NCBI GenBank assembly: GCA_000961585.1
Contig: LADN01000035.1
Span: forward strand, 62,001 to 126,000
Direction of reading: 5' to 3'
From: Peptococcaceae bacterium BRH_c4a
Lineage (GTDB): Bacteria; Bacillota; Desulfotomaculia; Desulfotomaculales; Desulfocucumaceae
Length of the DNA: 64,000 nt
The position numbers were made by a program, and so were the translations under genes. Shown piece by piece: positions 16,784 to 24,556 of this stretch (the first letter of the stretch is position 1; each line of letters opens with the position of its first letter). The notes beneath the pieces were generated by a model. It did no database searches, was not told where the DNA came from, and worked only from the letters and a program-made list of their open reading frames with translations.

Positions 16784-17698
16784 TTAAATTCTGTTAAATT
16801 GTCTCTCCAGGCGGGTCATTGACTCCAGCCTTTTCCACCCAACCTGCCGGCAATATTCCGCATGGTCCTTGCAGCCATACACAAACCGGTCCAGCCAGCT
16901 CAGGAAGCCTTCCCGTGTTTTGGACATTTCGTGGTAGTCTCCGCAGAACAGCACGTCATAGGCATAATAGCCGTAGCATGACTGGGGAAAGCAGGCGTAA
17001 GGAACCTGGACAACGGCGTCCACGCAGTAAAAGGGTATCAGAGTAAGATTGCCCTGACTCCGGACCTGCTCGGTGGTTATTATTTCTTCGCAGGTTATGA
17101 TGGTGTGTTTGGCCGCTCTGGCCTTGTTTTCGTCATTGCCGGTAAAACCCCATATTTGAGCGTTACCCATAGGGTCGGCCTTCTGGGCGTGTATTATGGC
17201 GACATCGGGCCGGGCCGCGGGAACCAGCGCCACAGGCGTTCCGCTGTAGGGATCGTCAATTACCTTAATTCTTGAATTATATTTAATCATGTCGGATCCC
17301 AGCATTGACCTGGTGGCCATGAAGGGCAGATTAAGGCCTCCGGCCAGAAAGCGCATACTGACGGCTGCGTTTGACCAGTCCTCCATCTCGACGGAAAAAG
17401 GAATGCCACGTTCCACCGCCCGCCTGACATTGTTGGCTAGGCCTATGGATCCGTAACCGGCGTAAGCCCCCTCCCATCGCCTGACGCAGCCGGCTCCCAC
17501 CAGCATATCTATAACATCGGTCTTGCTGTCGTCTATTACCAACAGGTCTTTGACCCCCTGCCGGATTATCTCATGCACTGCCGCAAGGCAGTCGCGGCCA
17601 ATAAAGCCGCCGAAGGTTATGCTGGATCCATCCTTTACGTAGCTGCTCACAGCTTCCTTCAAGGTCATCAGTTTATTTGCCTTACTGCTACTGGACAA
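16784..17698 (-). CDS. gctA: CoA-transferase subunit alpha (glutaconate CoA-transferase family)
   Basis: I place the start at TTG 17698, five bases after AAGGGAGGGG, giving 304 aa (begins MSSSSKANKLMTLKEAVSSY); the frame is open to 17764 but lacks a ribosome-binding site there. The protein has the alpha-subunit pattern: ITFGGFIGRDCLAAVHEIIR, an aromatic GSIGLANNVRRAVERG segment, and RPDVAIIHAQKADPMGNAQI, which is a hallmark of family I enzymes. It forms an operon with the beta subunit and is divergent from the sigma-54 activator. Activation of glutarate to glutaryl-CoA would feed the dehydrogenase encoded at 21.9 kb. Confidence 0.82.
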   Translation of the reverse strand: MSSSSKANKLMTLKEAVSSYVKDGSSITFGGFIGRDCLAAVHEIIRQGVKDLLVIDDSKTDVIDMLVGAGCVRRWEGAYAGYGSIGLANNVRRAVERGIPFSVEMEDWSNAAVSMRFLAGGLNLPFMATRSMLGSDMIKYNSRIKVIDDPYSGTPVALVPAARPDVAIIHAQKADPMGNAQIWGFTGNDENKARAAKHTIITCEEIITTEQVRSQGNLTLIPFYCVDAVVQVPYACFPQSCYGYYAYDVLFCGDYHEMSKTREGFLSWLDRFVYGCKDHAEYCRQVGWKRLESMTRLERQFNRI

Positions 17699-17789
17699 GC
17701 TGTCCCCTCCCTTAGCAACTTCATTCACCACAGCATATCCTCCAACCTTTATCCGATACATCAAACGTCATCATTTAAACTTCTATGCC

Positions 17790-17803
17790 GCAACCTAAAC
17801 CCC
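17790..17803 (-). promoter_or_regulatory. possible sigma-54 promoter for the CoA-transferase operon
   Basis: On the minus strand AAGG-N10-GCGG gives GG at 17803-17802 and GC at 17791-17790 with the required ten-base gap, and TTGC at the -12 element. The -24 element (AAGGGGT) is a poor match to TGGCAC. The position, about 80 bp before the gctA start and next to a sigma-54 activator gene, supports it. Confidence 0.4.
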
Positions 17804-17930
17804 TTTTCCCCGATTCTATTTGCATTACATAAAATATTCCTTTCAGAATGAAGCTCCTGCTCATTAAAATTTCGAAAAGGAATTTAAAAAAATTCGGAGA
17901 AATCAAAGAACCAGGAAGGGATGTGCAATT

Positions 17931-20033
17931 ATGCAGGTAAAAAAGCTTATGACCAGAACCGAAGCTTCCATTACCCACCAACAGCCTATTATTGAAGCCT
18001 GGCGCCTGATGATAGACGGTGCGGCCATGGGGATCCCTGTCCTTGACGACTTGGGCAACATCTCCGGGATTATTACAAAGGAGCATATTTTTTCCACCGG
18101 CCCCGACGGTCCGTGGACCTCTGTCAATGTAGGCGAGATCATGGAAAGGGACGTGGCCATCCTTTCCGAACAATCCCCCCTGGTGGAGGCCTGGGCCTTG
18201 CCCGGAACCGTATTTCCAGTTGTGAACGAGCACAATAAACTGACCGGTGTTCTGGATAAAAGTCTGGTGGCCCCGGAGTTATTCAACTTTGCCGGTAAAA
18301 TGCTCCGGCAGGGTGAAACTATACTGGACTCAGCCCACAATGGCATCATAGCCGTTGACAGCGAAGGAATTGTAACCATTTTTAACAGCGCGGCTGAAAA
18401 AATTACCCGCCGGACCAAGGCCCAGGCCCTTGGCAAGCACCTCTCCCAGGTAATCATCCCCCAGGGCCTTCTGAACGTCCTCAAAGAGGGGAGGTTTCAG
18501 AGGCAGTACAAATTCAGCGTAAACTACTCCAGCGGCAGCCATATCTATTTAACCAACCGCAGCCCAATCATTGAGAATGATAAAATTACCGGGGCCATTG
18601 CAGTTTTTCAGGACATATCCGAAATAGAATTCATATCCGAGGAACTGAACTCGGTCAAACAGTTGAATAACGAGTTGGAATGCATTATTAACTCCTCATA
18701 CGATGGAATACTCATAACCGACTGCAAGGGGGATATTATCAATTCGAACAAGGCCTGCGAAAGAATTACCGGTAAGCAGCCCCTCTACCTGAAGGGTAAA
18801 AACATTACAGATATGGCCAATGAAGGTATTTCCCCCCCCTCAATAATTGAAAAGGTTATTGAAAAGGGCGAGGCGGCAACACTGGCCGAGGAAACACCAT
18901 CGGGAAATCATCTGCTGATTACGGCCAGCCCGGTTAAGAATCCTGAAGGCCAGATATTCAGGGTAGTGGTGAACGTCCGGGATCTGTCCGAGCTGAACCA
19001 GCTCAGGCAGGAGCTTGAGCAAAGCAAGGAGCTGAGCGAAAGATACCACAAAGAACTTGCCCACCTTCGCCAGAAACAATTCAGCCGGAAAGGCCTGGTA
19101 TTTAACTCGCCCAATATGCAGGAATTATTAAAAACAACGCTCAGGCTGTCCGAAGTTGATTCCACGGTGCTCTTACTGGGGGAATCCGGCGTTGGCAAGG
19201 AAGTTATCGCAACAATCATTCACTCCCGCAGCAAAAGAAAAGCAGGGCCTTTTATTGCCGTAAACTGCGGGGCAATCCCGGCAGGCCTTTTGGAATCAGA
19301 ACTCTTCGGATATGAAAAGGGAGCCTTTACAGGCGCCAACCGGGAAGGGAAAACGGGCATGTTCGAGATGGCCAACAACGGGACCCTTTTCCTTGACGAA
19401 GTGGGGGATACCCCCAAGGACTTCCAGGTAAAATTACTGAGGGCCATTCAGGAACGGGAAATACTTAGGGTAGGGGGAATTAAACCCAGGCCAATCAACG
19501 TAAGGATTATCGCCGCCACCAACAGCAACCTGGAAGCCCTTGTCCGGGAAGGCAGATTCCGCGAGGATCTTTATTTCCGCCTCAATGTCGTGCCGCTTTA
19601 TGTTTTTCCCCTGAGGGAAAGAAAAGAGGATATAATACCCCTGGCACACAGCTTTATGCGAGAATTCAGCAGAACCTATAATATCAAAAAAGAGTTTACA
19701 CCTGAAGCCTTTGAGGCCCTCCTGCAGTACGACTGGCCCGGAAATGTGCGGGAACTTGAAAATATTATCGAGAGACTAATGGTAACCCTTCCGGATCACA
19801 CCATAACGACCGAGCATATTTCTTCGCTGCTCTTTAAGGAGCCGGCCAGTTTCTCCCCGGAAATAAGCGTGAAAGGAATACTGCCCCTCAAGGAAGCCGT
19901 AAACCTGGTTGAAAAACAGCTTATTTTAAACGCTTTAAAAAAATATGGCAGCACTTATAAGGCTGCCAAGGCACTCCAGGTGGATCAGTCCACCATTGTA
20001 CGCAAATACAATAAGTTAATAACTGATTCCTGA
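17931..20033 (+). CDS. sigma-54-dependent transcriptional activator, CBS-PAS-PAS-AAA+-Fis HTH
   Basis: 700 aa. Two CBS motifs fill residues 1-120 (VKKLMTRTEASITH and VGEIMERDVAILS), which could sense an adenyl nucleotide. Two PAS domains lie at about 125-235 and 248-355, then a short coiled coil. The AAA+ domain at about 390-620 has Walker A GESGVGKE, the sigma-54 contact loop GAFTGA, Walker B TLFLDEVGD and the arginine finger region FREDLYFRLNVVPL. A Fis/TyrR-like HTH ends the protein (YKAAKALQVDQSTIVRKYN). It is flanked by the CoA-transferase operon (divergent) and the dehydrogenase operon (convergent), so both are likely targets. No phosphoreceiver domain is present; control is probably by ligand. 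Confidence 0.93.
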   Translation: MQVKKLMTRTEASITHQQPIIEAWRLMIDGAAMGIPVLDDLGNISGIITKEHIFSTGPDGPWTSVNVGEIMERDVAILSEQSPLVEAWALPGTVFPVVNEHNKLTGVLDKSLVAPELFNFAGKMLRQGETILDSAHNGIIAVDSEGIVTIFNSAAEKITRRTKAQALGKHLSQVIIPQGLLNVLKEGRFQRQYKFSVNYSSGSHIYLTNRSPIIENDKITGAIAVFQDISEIEFISEELNSVKQLNNELECIINSSYDGILITDCKGDIINSNKACERITGKQPLYLKGKNITDMANEGISPPSIIEKVIEKGEAATLAEETPSGNHLLITASPVKNPEGQIFRVVVNVRDLSELNQLRQELEQSKELSERYHKELAHLRQKQFSRKGLVFNSPNMQELLKTTLRLSEVDSTVLLLGESGVGKEVIATIIHSRSKRKAGPFIAVNCGAIPAGLLESELFGYEKGAFTGANREGKTGMFEMANNGTLFLDEVGDTPKDFQVKLLRAIQEREILRVGGIKPRPINVRIIAATNSNLEALVREGRFREDLYFRLNVVPLYVFPLRERKEDIIPLAHSFMREFSRTYNIKKEFTPEAFEALLQYDWPGNVRELENIIERLMVTLPDHTITTEHISSLLFKEPASFSPEISVKGILPLKEAVNLVEKQLILNALKKYGSTYKAAKALQVDQSTIVRKYNKLITDS

Positions 20034-20058
20034 AAGAACTGGTTTTTTGTCCCGATTT

Positions 20059-20268
20059 CTATTCCAGCACCATTATTACGCTTTCAGGGTTTACCACAGA
20101 ATCGGGAGAAGAGGTTATTTCCTTAACCCGGCCGTCCGCCGGAGCATATATTTTGACAAACATTTTCATGGCTTCAATGGTGGCCACAACATCATTTTTC
20201 TTTACCGGGTCGCCCACCTTAACGTCCAGGCTAATAAGTTTCCCAACCATAGGAGCAGTAACGTTCAC
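20059..20268 (-). CDS. biotin carrier protein (biotinyl domain, 69 aa)
   Basis: A stand-alone biotinyl/lipoyl domain with the biotinylation motif IEAMKM; Lys of AMKM at about residue 35. GTG 20268 is preceded by AAGGGGTG. It lacks the Ala/Pro linker seen in GcdC or MmdC subunits. It lies 17 bp after the carboxyltransferase gene in the same operon, so it should accept the carboxyl group removed from the acyl-CoA. The membrane subunit that would decarboxylate carboxybiotin is absent from this locus. Confidence 0.88.
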   Translation of the reverse strand: MNVTAPMVGKLISLDVKVGDPVKKNDVVATIEAMKMFVKIYAPADGRVKEITSSPDSVVNPESVIMVLE

Positions 20269-20285
20269 TAAAACTCACCCCTTAT

Positions 20286-21830
20286 CTACATATTGATATT
20301 GGAAAATTTTCTCCAGGGCCTTGCCACAGTCTTATTTTCCAGGAGATCCAGGGCCGAGCAGATTTGCTTCCTGGTCTCGGAAGGCATAATCACATCGTCT
20401 ATATATCCCCGTTCGGCCGCACTGTAGGGGTTCTCGTAAAGGTCACGGTACTCCTTGATCCTCGTCGCCTTTACCTCCTCAGGGTTTTCAGCTCCTTTTA
20501 TTTCCTTGGCGAAGATTACACTGGCCGCAGTTTCCGCCCCCACTATGGTAACCGTTGCCTCGGGCCAGGCAAACACCAGGTCGGCCCCGGTATCCTTGCA
20601 GCACATCCCCAGATAAGCTCCGGCAAAGGACTTGCGGATTATTACCGAAACCTTGGGAACGGTGGCGTCAATGTATGCATAAAGCATCTTGGCGCCATGC
20701 CTTAATATACCCTTCCACTCCTCGAAGGGGCCAATCATGAAGGCCGGGGTGTCATGAATATTGACCAGAGGAATATTGAACAAATCACAGAACCTGACAA
20801 ACCTGGCCACCTTGTCGGCGGCGTTGCAGTCGATCACTCCACCCATCCAGTTGGGCTGACTGGCCACCACTCCTGTGCTCCGGCCATTGAAACGGGCAAA
20901 GCCAACAATAACGTTTTTGGCAAAATCGGGGGATATTTCAAAGAAATATCCGTTATCAACAATCTTGAATAATATTTCGTGCATATCGTAGGGCATAAGG
21001 GTGTGCTCGGGGACCAGGCCGTCCAGTTCAGGGACCAGCCGCAGGGGATCATCTCCGGTTTCCACCCGGGCCGGCTTTTCCTTGTTATTCTGCGGAAAGA
21101 AATTGAGCAGCTCTTTGGTCTTTTCCAGGCAGTCCTTATCGTCCTCAACCACAACATGGGTGCAGCCTGATTTTACCGCATGGGCCTCAATACCGCAAAG
21201 GGTTTCCAAATCTATATCCACGCCCAGCTGAGTTTTAACGAAGGCAGGGCCGGCAATACCCATAAAGCCCGTCTTGCGGCACTGGAACACAAAGTCCTGC
21301 ATCACCGGGTGGTAAGCCTGTCCTCCCAGGCAGGGACCCATAAGCAGAGCCAGCTGGGGGATGATGCCGGAGGCCAGGTTTTGAGATTTGAAAAGCCATG
21401 CATATGCCTCAAGGGTATCTATCCCCTCCTGAAGCCGGGCGCCCCCGGAGTCGTTCATACCCACAAAGGGAATCCCCATTTCCTTGGCCATATCAATGGC
21501 CTGGGCGAATTTTTTGCCGTGGTACTCGCCAAAGGTCCCGGCCATGGCGGTATAGTCCTCGGCAGCGGCCATAACCATCCTGCCGTTAACTTTACCGTAA
21601 CCCACCACCACACCTTCAGCGGGCACATCTTTACCGGCCATGCCAAAGGCAGTGCTGCGGTGCTTCAAAAAGGGGGCGATCTCAGTAAATGTCCCTGGAT
21701 CGAAGAAATACTCTATCCTTTCCCTGGCGGTCCATTTTCCGGCCTTTTTCTGGTTGGCCACCGCCTTTTCCCCGCCCATCTGTCTTATCTTCTCTTTTCT
21801 TTGGGCCAGCTCTTTATAGATTTCACGCAT
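20286..21830 (-). CDS. biotin-dependent acyl-CoA carboxyltransferase / decarboxylase alpha subunit
   Basis: 514 aa, crotonase-fold carboxyltransferase of the PccB/MmdA/GcdA type, with both halves complete. The first half has the oxyanion motif MNDSGGARLQEG and MGPCLGGQAYHP; the second has VNIHDTPAFMIGPFEEWKG and KSFAGAYLGMCCKDTGADL. The length fits MmdA/PccB (about 510-520) better than glutaconyl-CoA decarboxylase GcdA (about 580-590). Its place directly after a glutaryl-CoA dehydrogenase-like gene argues for glutaconyl-CoA as substrate. Both readings are possible. The start ATG has AGGAGG. Confidence 0.85.
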   Translation of the reverse strand: MREIYKELAQRKEKIRQMGGEKAVANQKKAGKWTARERIEYFFDPGTFTEIAPFLKHRSTAFGMAGKDVPAEGVVVGYGKVNGRMVMAAAEDYTAMAGTFGEYHGKKFAQAIDMAKEMGIPFVGMNDSGGARLQEGIDTLEAYAWLFKSQNLASGIIPQLALLMGPCLGGQAYHPVMQDFVFQCRKTGFMGIAGPAFVKTQLGVDIDLETLCGIEAHAVKSGCTHVVVEDDKDCLEKTKELLNFFPQNNKEKPARVETGDDPLRLVPELDGLVPEHTLMPYDMHEILFKIVDNGYFFEISPDFAKNVIVGFARFNGRSTGVVASQPNWMGGVIDCNAADKVARFVRFCDLFNIPLVNIHDTPAFMIGPFEEWKGILRHGAKMLYAYIDATVPKVSVIIRKSFAGAYLGMCCKDTGADLVFAWPEATVTIVGAETAASVIFAKEIKGAENPEEVKATRIKEYRDLYENPYSAAERGYIDDVIMPSETRKQICSALDLLENKTVARPWRKFSNINM

Positions 21831-21886
21831 TTATAATACCTCCTAAATTAGTTGCCACGTTGACCGGAAATAAGTGAAAAAGAGAA

Positions 21887-23044
21887 CTACCGGTTGGCCT
21901 TGCGGTATCCCAGGGCGTCATTGGAAATAATAATTTTTTGTATATTGCTGGTGCCCTCCACGATCTGGTAAGACTTGGCGTCCCGGTAGAACCTGGCCAC
22001 CGGGTACTCCTCGGAATAACCGTATGATCCGTATATTTTCATGGCATAGTCAGCACACTTGTTGGCCGCCTCTGCTGCAGAATACTTGCCCATGGAAGTC
22101 TCCAGGGTGTTGGGAACATCCTTGTCCTTGAGGGTTGCGGCCCGGTAGACCAGCATCCTGGCCCCTTCAGTCTCCACTATCATCTGGGCGATCATGTCCT
22201 GGATCATCTGGAATTTACCGATGGGCTGTCCGAACTGCTGCCGCTCGTTGGAATACTGCAGCACCGCATCAATGCAGGCCTGGGCCACACCCAGGGCGCC
22301 GGCGGCGCATCCCATGCGGGTATCGTCCAACTGGCTCATGCAAATCTTGAAACCATCCCCCTCTTTGCCCAGCAGGTTTTCCTTGGGCAGCCGTACATTT
22401 TCAAAAGTCATGGCGCCAACCGGAGCCGACCATGTTCCAAGTTTTTCAGTAATGGCCTCAACAGTGACCCCAGGCAGCTTGCAGTCCAGAACAAAGGCCG
22501 ACATGCCCTTTGCCCCTTTGCCGGGTTCAGTGATGGCGTATAAAAGGGCCATATCGGCCACAGGGGCGTTGGATATCCACATCTTGCTTCCGTTTACCAC
22601 ATAATGATCCCCGTCCAGCACCGCCCTGGTCTTCATTGAGGCCACGTCGGACCCGGTGTCTGCCTCGGTTATGGCGAATGCGCCCAGCAGATCGGCGCTG
22701 ACCAGCCCGGGGATATATTTTTGCTTCAGCTCTTCACTGCCGAATTTCAGTATGGTTCTGGCCGGTCCCAGAGCGTTCATGTTAAAGGGAAGGCGCATGG
22801 AGCTGTGTACCCTGGCAATCTCTTCCGCAATCAGGGTTATAGCCAGAAACCCCATCTCGTTCCCGCCGTACTTTTCCGGCACAACACACCCAAAGAAGCC
22901 CAGGTCACCCATTTTTTTCACCAGATCACGGCGAAAGCGGTGGGCTTTGTCATCGAAATCCACCGTGGGCTGGATCTCTTTAACCGCAAAGTCTCTGGCC
23001 AGTTTTTTTATGTCCTGCAGTTCTTCAGTCAGTTCGAAATTCAA
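21887..23044 (-). CDS. acyl-CoA dehydrogenase, probable non-decarboxylating glutaryl-CoA dehydrogenase
   Basis: I use TTG 23044, six bases after AAAGGAGG, giving 385 aa; a longer frame from GTG 23089 would read through that site. The FAD/acyl-CoA dehydrogenase fold is complete, with AITEADTGSDVASMKT and the catalytic Glu at residue 363 in VEGTSNIQ. In decarboxylating glutaryl-CoA dehydrogenases the residue before that Glu is Tyr; in the glutaconyl-CoA-forming enzyme of Desulfococcus multivorans it is Val. Here it is Val 362. Arg 84 (SSMRLPFN) aligns with the carboxylate-binding Arg of the human enzyme. The following carboxyltransferase and biotin genes would remove CO2 in a separate step. Confidence 0.82.
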   Translation of the reverse strand: MNFELTEELQDIKKLARDFAVKEIQPTVDFDDKAHRFRRDLVKKMGDLGFFGCVVPEKYGGNEMGFLAITLIAEEIARVHSSMRLPFNMNALGPARTILKFGSEELKQKYIPGLVSADLLGAFAITEADTGSDVASMKTRAVLDGDHYVVNGSKMWISNAPVADMALLYAITEPGKGAKGMSAFVLDCKLPGVTVEAITEKLGTWSAPVGAMTFENVRLPKENLLGKEGDGFKICMSQLDDTRMGCAAGALGVAQACIDAVLQYSNERQQFGQPIGKFQMIQDMIAQMIVETEGARMLVYRAATLKDKDVPNTLETSMGKYSAAEAANKCADYAMKIYGSYGYSEEYPVARFYRDAKSYQIVEGTSNIQKIIISNDALGYRKANR

Positions 23045-23144
23045 AGTACTTCCTCCTTTTTTTATTTCCCATGAAAATTCAACTTTCACCGCCTACCTGC
23101 GGCGACTTCCGGCACTTTGATTTCATGGTCTGCATTATCATTAC

Positions 23145-23158
23145 GCAAAAACCATGCC
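23145..23158 (-). promoter_or_regulatory. sigma-54 promoter of the dehydrogenase operon
   Basis: Minus strand AGGCATGGTTTTTGCG: GG at 23158-23157 and GC at 23146-23145 are separated by exactly ten bases, and TTTGC matches the -12 box. Transcription would start near 23133, about 90 bp before the TTG start. A large palindrome stands about 120 bp further upstream, where activator sites usually lie. Confidence 0.65.
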
Positions 23159-23277
23159 TGAACAATATCAGAACCCGCCCGGACATTTGCGATTAAAAAA
23201 GCCCCTGAATAAAAGGCTTTGGCAACCCTGACAGATATCCAGCCGCAGAAAAAGCCTGTCTGCATTTATGCATTTTT

Positions 23278-23309
23278 ACATTGCCAATGCAAAAATGCAT
23301 TGGCAATGT
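23278..23309. promoter_or_regulatory. perfect inverted repeat, probable activator (enhancer) site
   Basis: ACATTGCCAATGCA (23278-23291) and TGCATTGGCAATGT (23296-23309) are exact inverted repeats around AAAA. A shorter TGCAT/ATGCA pair lies just left at 23261-23272. The site is 120-150 bp upstream of the GG-N10-GC promoter. The 14-bp arms fit a dimeric Fis-type HTH. A transcribed hairpin is less likely because no T run follows. Confidence 0.6.
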
Positions 23310-23374
23310 CTTGCCGGAAACAAGCCAGTCTGCGCTAACCAGTCAGGAGATTGACTTTACAATAACCATGCCGT

Positions 23375-23404
23375 AAAAAGACCTCAAGATATCAAGGTCT
23401 TTTT
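23375..23404 (-). terminator. terminator of the coat protein gene
   Basis: AAAAAGACCT and AGGTCTTTTT form 10-bp arms around a ten-base loop; on the minus strand a T run follows, ten bases after the stop codon. Confidence 0.85.
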
Positions 23405-23413
23405 ACTTTAATA

Positions 23414-24145
23414 TTAAGAAAACTGCCTGGGGTTATTGCCCTGTATACCGCTCTGGAAATTATGCTGAACTCCGGAGGGGGGGTGTTGCTGCATCCCGGT
23501 ATAATTTTGCTGCATTCCGGTAAATGTCTGCTGAGCCCCCTGATAATTCTGAACTCCCTGGTTCTGCATGTGATTGACAAAGCTCCTGGGCATTTCCGGT
23601 GTCTGGTAAATACCCCTCTGGGCCATGTACCTGAAAACTTCGTAGGCCATGTCCATACAGGTACGGGCCGAGTTGGACATCAGGTTCCGCAAGTGCGGCT
23701 CGGCGCTTTCCAGTGCCGCGGCCGTGGCTCTTTTGGCCCCGCACTTGTGGAATAACAGTGCCCCCTGGGCAATGGTGCTGTCATTAAGGACCCTTGATCT
23801 TGACTGAAGCTGCTGCTGGCCCTGCCCGGTTTGCTGAATGCCAAACTGGATGTTGGCATTTCCCTGCATTCCGGTCACACCAGCCGTTACTCCCGCTGCT
23901 GCCTGCTGTGCCGCCGTACCGGACTGAATCCTGGGGACACCGGCGGTATCAAGCCCATGTCCCTGCATGACGCTCAGCTTGTGGTTATACTCCTCCACAA
24001 GGTGCCGCTGCTGATTTTCCAGCATTTGCCTCAGGTTCGGATCCTGGCAGTGATTGATATAGTCCGTGAAATGATCAATCATGCATACGGAATCCCTGAG
24101 CATATCAAACATTTCCACTGCTTCACGCATCCCAAATTTCATCAT
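23414..24145 (-). CDS. spore coat protein, CotF family
   Basis: 243 aa from ATG 24145 behind GGAGGGG; upstream ATGs in the frame lack a site. The first part (MREAVEMFDMLRDSVCMIDHFTDYINHCQDPNLRQML) and the later block CMDMAYEVFRYMAQRGIYQ are helical CotF-type segments with a ferritin-like bundle. Between them lies a Gly/Ala/Gln-rich linker, and the tail is a Gln/Gly/Met-rich degenerate repeat (QNYTGMQQ, QTFTGMQQ). Expected in the spore coat. Monocistronic with its own terminator. Confidence 0.82.
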   Translation of the reverse strand: MMKFGMREAVEMFDMLRDSVCMIDHFTDYINHCQDPNLRQMLENQQRHLVEEYNHKLSVMQGHGLDTAGVPRIQSGTAAQQAAAGVTAGVTGMQGNANIQFGIQQTGQGQQQLQSRSRVLNDSTIAQGALLFHKCGAKRATAAALESAEPHLRNLMSNSARTCMDMAYEVFRYMAQRGIYQTPEMPRSFVNHMQNQGVQNYQGAQQTFTGMQQNYTGMQQHPPSGVQHNFQSGIQGNNPRQFS

Positions 24146-24268
24146 TTGCCGACCCCTCCGTTCCGAAAATATTATGCTTTCTCTATTATTCTTCCACATA
24201 CTTTCATAAAAAATCCCTGCTGCAGGATCCTATAAAAATTATTGGCTGGAGTTTTTCTTATGCCAATT

Positions 24269-24409
24269 TTAATATCCGTAAAAACTGTGGTATATTATGT
24301 GATCCTCAAACTCCTCATTTTCCTCTGATTCCTCCATCTCCATCTCCTCCTCCTCTTCTTCAGAACCGTCATCTTCAAAATTATAAATGTCCCTTTCTTC
24401 CCTGGCCAC
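24269..24409 (-). CDS. very acidic small protein, 46 aa
   Basis: GTG 24409 follows AAAGGGGG. The product begins MAREERDIYNFEDDGSEEEE and runs through a nearly pure Glu/Met stretch to end EDHIIYHSFYGY. More than 40 percent of residues are acidic; the aromatic C-terminus is conserved-looking. It lies upstream of and on the same strand as the coat gene. A spore-associated role is possible but unproven. Confidence 0.6.
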   Translation of the reverse strand: MAREERDIYNFEDDGSEEEEEEMEMEESEENEEFEDHIIYHSFYGY

Positions 24410-24556
24410 CTGAACACCCCCTTTGTTATCTTGTAATTACAATCATTCCGCTAATAAAATACCCATAATAAAGCCTGTTATTCTTAATTATCCGGCATTT
24501 GCCGTTTTTCTGATTTTTTGTTAAAATTACTCAAAAAATACGCCGGAGTTGATCAC

